NCBI RefSeq assembly: GCF_005893125.1
Contig: NZ_VCJS01000057.1
Coordinates: forward strand, 1-62,973
From: Nonomuraea basaltis
GTDB taxonomy: Bacteria; Actinomycetota; Actinomycetes; Streptosporangiales; Streptosporangiaceae
Direction of reading: 5' to 3'
DNA length: 62,973 nucleotides
The position numbers and the translations under genes are program-made. Below are positions 57,209 to 62,973 of this stretch, in pieces (position 1 is the first letter of the stretch; the number at the start of each line of letters is the position of its first letter). Under the pieces are notes generated by a model, which had not been told where the DNA came from, did no database searches, and saw nothing but the letters and a program-made list of their open reading frames with translations.

Positions 57209-58024
57209 GTGAGTGGGGACAGTGGACACGAGTGGGCTCCGCCCGGCGTCGACCCGGAGCAGCCGAGCGTGGCCCGCCTGCACGACGCCCTGCTCGGCGG
57301 CATGGAGAACTTCGCCTCCGACCGCTCGGTGGCCCGCCGGCTGAAAGACACGGTGCCCGAGGTCGTGGACCTCGTCTGGTGCAACCGCGCCTTCGTCGGC
57401 CGGGTCGCCGACTTCCTCGTCCGCGAGGCGGGCATCCGGCAGATCATCGACCTGGGCTCCGGGCTGCCCACGGTGGAGAACACGCACGAGGTCGCCCAGT
57501 TCGCCGACCCCAGGTGCAAGGTGCTCTACGTCGACATCGATCCCATGGTGGAGCCGCACGCCCGCGCCATCCTGAACGGCAACGCGTACGCCGACGCCAT
57601 CACCGCCGACGCCCGCGACGTGGACGCCGTGCTGGGGCACCCGTCCCTGACCCGGTTGATCGACCTGTCGCAGCCCACGGCGATCCTGGCCATCGGGCTG
57701 CTGCACCTGCTCTCCGACCAGGACGACCCGCACGGGCTGATCAGACGCTACCTGGCCGCGGTGCCGCCGGGCAGCTACCTCGCCGCCTCCAACTTCCTCT
57801 CCTCCGCCAGTCCCAAGGCGAAGGCCCTGGAGGTGCTGCTCCAGGCCACCATGGGCACCGGGTACTTCCGCGAGCGGGCGGCCATCACCGCCTACTTCGA
57901 CGGAATGAAGCTGGTGGAACCGGGCGTGGTGCACTTCCCCGAATGGCGTCCCGACGACCGCATCCCGGGGCCGCTCGCGCCCTGGGAGGAGCTCCTGCTG
58001 GGCGGCGTGGCCCGCAAGCCGTAG
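57209..58024 (+). CDS. SAM-dependent methyltransferase, SAV2177/PF04672 family
   Basis: This is a 271-residue Rossmann methyltransferase of a family nearly confined to actinomycetes. The N-terminus, PSVARLHDALLGGMENFASDR, is the family hallmark. The SAM-binding motif is IIDLGSGLPTVENTHEVAQ, and VLYVDIDPMVEPHARAIL supplies the acidic residue. The GTG at 57209 follows AAGGGGG. No substrate is known. It stands alone after a 288-base region in which I see no other feature, and a terminator follows at 58119. Confidence 0.88.
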   Translation: MSGDSGHEWAPPGVDPEQPSVARLHDALLGGMENFASDRSVARRLKDTVPEVVDLVWCNRAFVGRVADFLVREAGIRQIIDLGSGLPTVENTHEVAQFADPRCKVLYVDIDPMVEPHARAILNGNAYADAITADARDVDAVLGHPSLTRLIDLSQPTAILAIGLLHLLSDQDDPHGLIRRYLAAVPPGSYLAASNFLSSASPKAKALEVLLQATMGTGYFRERAAITAYFDGMKLVEPGVVHFPEWRPDDRIPGPLAPWEELLLGGVARKP

Positions 58025-58118
58025 ATCCAGGAGACCCGCAAGCCGTGGATATCCAGGAGATCCGTACGGCCGCGTGGCGCTAGGGTGGGGCTGTGCCGCG
58101 ATTTCTGATCTGCTCCCC

Positions 58119-58147
58119 GCCGCCCGCCCAGTAGCGGGCGGCATTTT
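58119..58147 (+). terminator. Intrinsic terminator after the methyltransferase
   Basis: The stem GCCGCCCGC (58119-58127) and GCGGGCGGC (58134-58142) pairs around CCAGTA and is followed by ATTTT. It ends the methyltransferase transcript and precedes a structured leader. Confidence 0.85.
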
Positions 58148-58157
58148 CGCGATATTT

Positions 58158-58238
58158 CCGGGTCTGACAGATCCGGGGGTGGTTGCTGCCCGCGTTACCG
58201 GGCCCTCTTCCAACCACTCCCTTCGGAGAACTCCTGTC
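58158..58238 (+). promoter_or_regulatory. Structured leader upstream of the EamA transporter
   Basis: Three possible foldings lie in 80 bases. They are CCGGGTCT/AGATCCGG (58158-58165 with 69-76, one mismatch), an 11-bp long-range pairing GGGGGTGGTTG (58175-58185) with CAACCACTCCC (58211-58221), and GGAG/CTCC close to the start codon. I do not recognise a known riboswitch class. Confidence 0.4.
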
Positions 58239-59156
58239 ATGACCCATGTCTCCGCCCGGCGGGGCGCCGTCTACGTGTCCGTGGCCGCGACCGCCTGGGG
58301 CACCGGCGGCGCCGCCGGCTCCCTCCTCTTCGAATCCGGCGGCCTCGGCCCCGTCGGCGTGTCCCTCTGGCGCTACCTCCTCGGCACCGCGTTCCTTCTC
58401 GCCCTCGCCCCCCGCTCCTCGTTCACCGGCCGGCTGAGCTGGCGGGTCCTGCCGGTGGGCGCCGGGATGGCCGTCTACCAGACCGCGTACTTCGCCTCGA
58501 TCGCCCACTCGGGGGTGGCCGTCGCCACGGTGGTCACCATGGGCGCCACGCCCGTCTTCACCGCCCTCGGCAGCCGCTTCCTGCTGCGCGAGCGTCTCGG
58601 CAGGATCGCGCTCACCGCGCTGGCCGCCGCTCTGGCCGGGCTCGTCCTGCTCACGGCCGAGACCGCGCTGCAGGCCAGTACGACAGCCGCGTCCAGCGGT
58701 CTGTCGCAGGCAGCGGGTTCCGCACCTGCGTCCTCCGTCGCCGGCATCGCCTTCGCCCTGGTCTCGGCCGCCGGGTACGCCGGAGTCACCCTCTTCTCCC
58801 GCCGCCACAGGGACGACCCGCGCGGTACGGCGCTCGGCGGCTTCGTCGTGGGCGCGGCGTGCCTGGCGCCGTTCGCCCTGGCGGAGGGGGTGGTGCCGGA
58901 GCTGAGTCTGACGTCCGCCGCGCTGCTGCTCTACCTGGGCGCGGTGCCGACGGCGCTGGCGTACGGTCTGTTCTTCCGCGCCCTGACCGCGCTGCGCGCC
59001 ACCACGGTGTCGATCATTTCCCTGGGCGAGGCCGTGGGCGCGGCCCTGCTCGGCGTCGTGCTCTTCGGCGAGCGGCTCACACCGCTCGCCTGGTCCGGGT
59101 GCGTGCTGCTGCTCGCGGCGGTCGCGGTCCTGGCGGTACGGGCCGAAGCGGGCTGA
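58239..59156 (+). CDS. EamA/DMT-family transporter
   Basis: This is a 305-residue drug/metabolite transporter with ten hydrophobic segments in two EamA repeats. The first repeat has SVAATAWGTGGAAGSLLF and VTMGATPVFTALGSRFLLRE, and the second LVSAAGYAGVTLFSRR and SLGEAVGAALLGVVLFGE. A Ser/Ala loop (about 145-165) separates the halves. Members export amino acids, nucleosides or small metabolites; substrate unknown. ATG 58239 is preceded by CGGAGAACTCC, partly sequestered in a possible leader structure. Confidence 0.88.
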   Translation: MTHVSARRGAVYVSVAATAWGTGGAAGSLLFESGGLGPVGVSLWRYLLGTAFLLALAPRSSFTGRLSWRVLPVGAGMAVYQTAYFASIAHSGVAVATVVTMGATPVFTALGSRFLLRERLGRIALTALAAALAGLVLLTAETALQASTTAASSGLSQAAGSAPASSVAGIAFALVSAAGYAGVTLFSRRHRDDPRGTALGGFVVGAACLAPFALAEGVVPELSLTSAALLLYLGAVPTALAYGLFFRALTALRATTVSIISLGEAVGAALLGVVLFGERLTPLAWSGCVLLLAAVAVLAVRAEAG

Positions 59157-59291
59157 CTCGGGCGGGAGCGGTTGTGACGGCCCAGCCCGCCGGATGAGCT
59201 AAGGTCCGTACGGCGGCGCTTGCCTACCGTCGCTCCGCTCCCATCCCTTCCTTGAGGGAACGGTGTCGGCGAAGCGTGCGTTGGAGGAACT

Positions 59292-61493
59292 GTGGCCTCA
59301 ATAAAGGGAATGTTCAGGAACCTCCTGGATCGTCCGGGCGGGGTGCCCCTGACCCCCTACCAGAAGATCGTCAAAGCGGCCGGTGACCGTGCCGACCGGG
59401 TGGGCAAGCTGGACGAGCTGCCCAAGCCCGGCATGGACGATCTGGCAGAGTTCTGCGCCGTCGCGCGGGAGGCCGCCGACCGGAGGCTGGGGCTGCGGCC
59501 GTACGACGTGCAGTTGCTCGGCACCCTCGCGCTCCTCGACGGGAAGGTCGCCGAGATGGCGACCGGCGAGGGCAAGACGCTGTCCGGCGCGATGGCCGCG
59601 GCGGGCTACGCGCTGCAGGGCAAGCGCGTTCACGTGATCTCGGTGAACGACTATCTGGCCAGGCGCGACGCGGAGTGGATGGGGCCGTTCTACGAGGCGC
59701 TCGGCGTCAGCGTGGGCTGGATCGGGCAGAACTCCTCGCCGGACGAGCGGCGTGCGGCGTACGCGAAGGACGTGACCTACGGACCGGTCAGCGAGATCGG
59801 GTTCGACGTGCTGCGCGACCGGCTGCGCACCGACGCGAGCGAGATCATCGTGCCCGCGCCCGAGGTGGCACTGATCGACGAGGCCGACTCCGTGCTCGTG
59901 GACGAGGCCCGCGTGCCGCTGGTGATGGCCGGCGCGGCCGACCCCGGCAGCGCCGTGCCCGAGATGGCGGTGCTGGTCAGGCAGCTCGTCCGCGGCTACC
60001 ACTACGAGATCGACGAGCAGGCGCGCAACGTCTACCTCACCCCCAAGGGCGCCGACAGCGTGGAGAACATCCTCGGCGTCGAGCTCTACGACGAGCACGA
60101 TCCCGGCACGCTCACCGAGCTCAACCTTGCCCTGCACGCCCACGCGCTGCTGGCCCGCGACGTCGACTACATCGTGCGCGACGGCAAGGTCCAGCTGATC
60201 AACCCGTCGCGCGGCCGGGTGGCGCTGCTGCAGCGCTGGCCGAACGGGCTGCAGGCGGCCGTGGAGGCCAAGGAGACGCTGCCGCCGAGCGAGAAGGGCG
60301 AGATCCTCGACTCGATCACCGTGCAGGGCCTGATCCGCCGCTACCCGCAGATCTGCGGCATGACCGGCACGGCCGTGGCCGTCAGCGAGCAGCTCGGCGA
60401 GTTCTACGGGCTCAAGGTCGCCGTGATCCCGCCGAACCGCCCGTGCGTCAGGAACGACGAGCCGGACCGCATCTACCCGGCCGTCCCCGACAAGGACGCC
60501 GCGCTCGTCGAGGAGATCCAGGAGGTCCACGCCACCGGCCGGCCCATCCTCATCGGCACGCTCGACGTGGCCGAGTCGGAGAACCTCGCCATGCTCCTGC
60601 AGCGCCGCGGCCTGGAGCCGGTCGTGCTCAACGCCAAGAACGACGCCGAAGAGGCCGCGATCATCTCCAAGGCGGGCGAGCGCGGCGCGATCACGGTCTC
60701 CACCCAGATGGCTGGGCGCGGCACCGACATCCGCCTCGGCGAGGGCGTCGCCGAGCTGGGCGGCCTTTACGTGATCGGCTCGGGCCGGCACGCCAGCAGC
60801 CGCCTCGACGACCAGCTCCGGGGCCGCGCGGGCCGCCAGGGCGACCCCGGGGGCTCGGTCTTCTTCGTCAGCATGCTGGACGACCTGATCACCCAGTTCG
60901 TCCCCGACGAGCGGCCGCCCGCCGCCGACCCCGACGGCCTCGTTCGCCACCGGCGCGGCGCATACCTCGTGGGCCATGCCCAGCGCGTCGCCGAGGGCGT
61001 CAACCTGGAGATCCACCGCAACACGTGGCGCTACACCCGTCTGCTGGAGCACCAGCGCGAGCTGATCCTGGAGTGGCGCGACAAGGTCCTGCACGGCGAC
61101 GCCGCCGCCAACGCTCTGGCCGCGGCCGATCCCGAGCGCTGGGAGTCGCTCCTCGAGGACACCAGGGACGAGACCGCCCGGCAGATCGTCCTGCACGCCA
61201 TCGACACCTGCTGGACCGAGCACCTGGCGTTCCTGACGGACCTGCGCGAGGGCATCCACCTGCGGGCGCTGGGCCGGATGAGCCCGATCGACGAGTTCCA
61301 CCGGGAGGCCGTGGCGGAGTACAAATCGCTGCAGGCCGAGGTGGAGCGGCGGTCATTGGAGGCGTTCGAGGCGCCGGAGCCGGACCTGAAGCGGCCCGCG
61401 GCGACGTGGACCTATCTGGTGCAGGACAACCCGTTCGGCACGGAGTGGGACCGCATCCTCAGGCGCGTCACAGCCGCCACGCGACGGGGCTGA
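59292..61493 (+). CDS. secA2: Accessory Sec translocase ATPase SecA2
   Basis: This is a 733-residue SecA-type motor. DEAD motor motifs are MATGEGKTLSG (Walker A), LIDEADSVLVDEAR (Walker B), QMAGRGTDIRLGEG and GRAGRQGDPGG (motif VI). The helical scaffold ends at YLVQDNPFGTEWDRIL. The C-terminal zinc tail of SecA1 (CxCxSGKKYKxCH) is absent and the protein is ~150-200 residues shorter than actinobacterial SecA1, both hallmarks of SecA2. SecA2 exports a subset of proteins with SecYEG. The GTG follows GGAGGAAC. No SecY2 or obvious dedicated substrate is adjacent. Confidence 0.88.
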   Translation: MASIKGMFRNLLDRPGGVPLTPYQKIVKAAGDRADRVGKLDELPKPGMDDLAEFCAVAREAADRRLGLRPYDVQLLGTLALLDGKVAEMATGEGKTLSGAMAAAGYALQGKRVHVISVNDYLARRDAEWMGPFYEALGVSVGWIGQNSSPDERRAAYAKDVTYGPVSEIGFDVLRDRLRTDASEIIVPAPEVALIDEADSVLVDEARVPLVMAGAADPGSAVPEMAVLVRQLVRGYHYEIDEQARNVYLTPKGADSVENILGVELYDEHDPGTLTELNLALHAHALLARDVDYIVRDGKVQLINPSRGRVALLQRWPNGLQAAVEAKETLPPSEKGEILDSITVQGLIRRYPQICGMTGTAVAVSEQLGEFYGLKVAVIPPNRPCVRNDEPDRIYPAVPDKDAALVEEIQEVHATGRPILIGTLDVAESENLAMLLQRRGLEPVVLNAKNDAEEAAIISKAGERGAITVSTQMAGRGTDIRLGEGVAELGGLYVIGSGRHASSRLDDQLRGRAGRQGDPGGSVFFVSMLDDLITQFVPDERPPAADPDGLVRHRRGAYLVGHAQRVAEGVNLEIHRNTWRYTRLLEHQRELILEWRDKVLHGDAAANALAAADPERWESLLEDTRDETARQIVLHAIDTCWTEHLAFLTDLREGIHLRALGRMSPIDEFHREAVAEYKSLQAEVERRSLEAFEAPEPDLKRPAATWTYLVQDNPFGTEWDRILRRVTAATRRG

Positions 61494-61596
61494 ACTCACC
61501 GCGAGCCGCGAATCGCAGGATCAGGCCGCAACCGGCGACGCAGACGATGTTCCTTACCTGACAGCAGGTGGCAGGTATGCCTGGAACGCTGAGCTC

Positions 61597-61971
61597 ATGA
61601 CGACAAAGGCGAGGCTGCTGGCGGTCACCATCGACTGCGCGGAGCCCAAGAAGCTGGCCGAGTTCTACCACGAGATCACCGGCTGGGACATCCAGTATGC
61701 CGAGGACGAGTACGCGGCCGTGGGCGACGGCACCACGAGCATCTACTTCGGCCGCGTCCCCGACCGGAAGCCGGTGTCCTGGCCGAGCTCGGACAAGCAG
61801 TTCCACCTGGACTTCCGGGTGCCGGACGTGGAGAAGGCGGTCGAGGAGTACGTCGCCCTGGGAGCGACCAAGCCCGAGTTCCAGCCCGGGGTGAGCGAGG
61901 ACGGGGTGAACTGGATCGTCATGCAGGACCCGGACGGCCACCTGTTCTGCGTCTGCCCCGAGCGATCCTGA
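61597..61971 (+). CDS. VOC-family (glyoxalase/bleomycin-resistance fold) protein
   Basis: This is a 124-residue protein of the vicinal-oxygen-chelate fold, with two beta-alpha-beta-beta-beta modules. The first starts RLLAVTIDCAEPKKLAEFYHEITGW, and the second FHLDFRVPDVEKAVEEYVALGAT. It ends WIVMQDPDGHLFCVCP. The usual metal His/Glu set is incomplete (H in FHLDFR, D in DPDGH), so binding protein or isomerase roles are both possible. The ATG follows GAGCTC. It is a single gene. Confidence 0.8.
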   Translation: MTTKARLLAVTIDCAEPKKLAEFYHEITGWDIQYAEDEYAAVGDGTTSIYFGRVPDRKPVSWPSSDKQFHLDFRVPDVEKAVEEYVALGATKPEFQPGVSEDGVNWIVMQDPDGHLFCVCPERS

Positions 61972-62133
61972 CGTAGTCGGGCCCCAGTTCGCCGCCGTCC
62001 TGAGCCACATGTTCGTGCTGGCTGCGGGCGTTATTTCGCCAATGATCCGCCAAAAGTATGATTCCAGGGCTCCGTTCGCCTCTTAAGCTGGAGCAATGCT
62101 CTTGGAAGGATCCATACCCCTGCGTGGGCGATC

Positions 62134-62973
62134 ATGACCTGGGTCGGCTTGATCATCGCCCTGGTGGGAGCGCTTGGATACGCGCTCGGCGCAGCCCTGC
62201 AACAGTACGAGGCTGTGGCCGAGGGCGCCTCGCTCAAGCTGGTGAGACGCCCGCGCTGGTGGATCGGCGGCATCATCGGGTTCACCGGCGCCTGCCTGCA
62301 CGCCGTGGCGCTGAGCTTCGCCCCGTTGGTCGCCGTCCAGCCGATCAGTGTCGCCACGCTGGTGTTCGCCGTGCCGCTGGCCGCGTTCATGTACGGGCGC
62401 AGGCCGTACAAAGCGGAGATTCTCGGCTCGATCGCGGTGGCCGTGGGCCTGCTCTGGCTCATGCTGCTGGTGCCGCAGCACGACGTGACGCCCCGCCTGA
62501 GCAACGGCGCCGCGCTCGGGTTCCTGGCGGTGATCGGCGTGATCGTTCTGATATCGCAGGTGGCCGCGAGCCGCGTCCACGGCCCTGGCCGGGCGTTGCT
62601 GCTCGCGGTGGGCGCCGGGGCGGTCACCGCGAGCGTGTCGACCTTCGTCCGCGTGGTGGGCGGCGGCATGGAGGGGGAGTGGGGCCGGCTGCTGCACTGG
62701 TTCACCCTTGCTGTGCCGGTGCTGCTGGTCTGCGCGGTGGTGCTGCTGCAGCGCTCGTACGCGGTGGGGTACTTCGGGATCGCGTACGCGGGCGTACAGG
62801 TCATCGACCCGATCACATCGGTTCTGGCCGGAGCGATCCTGCTCGGTGAACCGCTTCCGGCAAGCCCGTCCACCGCAATCCCCGCCATCCTGGCCGGCGC
62901 CCTGACCATCGGCGGCACCATCACCTTGGGCCGCCTCGCCCCCGACCACACCCGCTCCGCCCCCGTCGAGGTC
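62134..62973 (+). CDS. DMT-family transporter, partial at window end
   Basis: The ATG 62134 opens MTWVGLIIALVGALGYALGA and stays open to the window end without a stop, 280 codons. About nine hydrophobic segments are seen. The second half has VLLQRSYAVGYFGIAYAGVQ and DPITSVLAGAILLGEPL, typical of the DMT end helices. The family exports or imports small metabolites, and the substrate is unknown. The ribosome site is weak (GTGGGCG). The true C-terminus lies beyond the window. Confidence 0.82.
   Translation, partial: MTWVGLIIALVGALGYALGAALQQYEAVAEGASLKLVRRPRWWIGGIIGFTGACLHAVALSFAPLVAVQPISVATLVFAVPLAAFMYGRRPYKAEILGSIAVAVGLLWLMLLVPQHDVTPRLSNGAALGFLAVIGVIVLISQVAASRVHGPGRALLLAVGAGAVTASVSTFVRVVGGGMEGEWGRLLHWFTLAVPVLLVCAVVLLQRSYAVGYFGIAYAGVQVIDPITSVLAGAILLGEPLPASPSTAIPAILAGALTIGGTITLGRLAPDHTRSAPVEV

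Overview
The window is uniformly high-GC DNA with many GTG starts and dense, often overlapping genes. It carries actinobacterial hallmarks: an IdeR/DmdR-type iron box, an F420-dependent LLM oxidoreductase, SecA2, LAL-type LuxR regulators, Ser/Thr kinases, and DUF1876, DUF4429, DUF1360 and SAV2177-type methyltransferase families. A filamentous actinomycete, probably Streptosporangiaceae-like (for example Nonomuraea), fits best. That is an inference; no rRNA is present. No gap between genes exceeds 300 bases.

Layout. 1-2773: the tail of an MFS gene, then a LacI regulator divergent from a CynX-type MFS gene with a LacI operator between them. 2753-3454: an iron box and a FhuF-like ferric reductase. 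3426-7578: a LacI regulator with three tandem operators facing an amidohydrolase/thiol-dioxygenase operon, and a histidine-ammonia-lyase (HAL)-like gene without the MIO triad. 7585-11672: small membrane protein, ApbE with a membrane reductase-like partner, OsmC, and a nucleoside hydrolase behind two tandem hairpins. 11716-11792: tRNA-Lys(CTT).

11984-21453 is the most interesting block. It holds a urocanate-hydratase-like gene divergent from a GntR regulator, followed by a hydroxyacyl-CoA-dehydrogenase-like gene, a second MIO-less HAL-like lyase and a cysteine-dioxygenase-like cupin. A complete quaternary-amine (OpuC/ProU-type) ABC importer and an RpiR regulator follow. There is no hutH with a normal MIO motif, no hutI and no hutG. 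I read it as a predicted route for import and breakdown of a betaine of histidine, most likely ergothioneine: trimethylamine elimination, hydration of (thio)urocanate, then sulfur oxidation.

21589-26406: sugar ABC transporter (binding protein and two permeases) divergent from an IclR regulator and a 2-keto-3-deoxygluconate-type kinase. 27894-35182: a family-5 peptide-type ABC transporter, including a permease-ATPase fusion, with a DapA-like lyase. It diverges from a FadR/GntR gene with a 26-bp inverted repeat between. 35179-39003: alarmone-hydrolase-like HD protein, DUF4429 protein, deaminase, secreted phospholipase A2 and an AlkZ-like glycosylase. 39126-47304: LAL regulator, active Ser/Thr kinase, and a 1135-residue protein with a degenerate kinase domain, STAND-like helices and WD40 repeats. 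47432-62973: mostly housekeeping and small conserved genes (shikimate-kinase-like, ChaB, transketolase, LLM enzyme, metallophosphoesterase, topoisomerase IB, SDR, methyltransferase, two DMT transporters, SecA2, VOC protein). The last DMT gene runs off the window end.

A 28-bp identical repeat (37-39 bp with mismatches) occurs twice. One copy supplies the start codon of a sugar permease; the other sits as an apparent in-frame insertion in topoisomerase IB.
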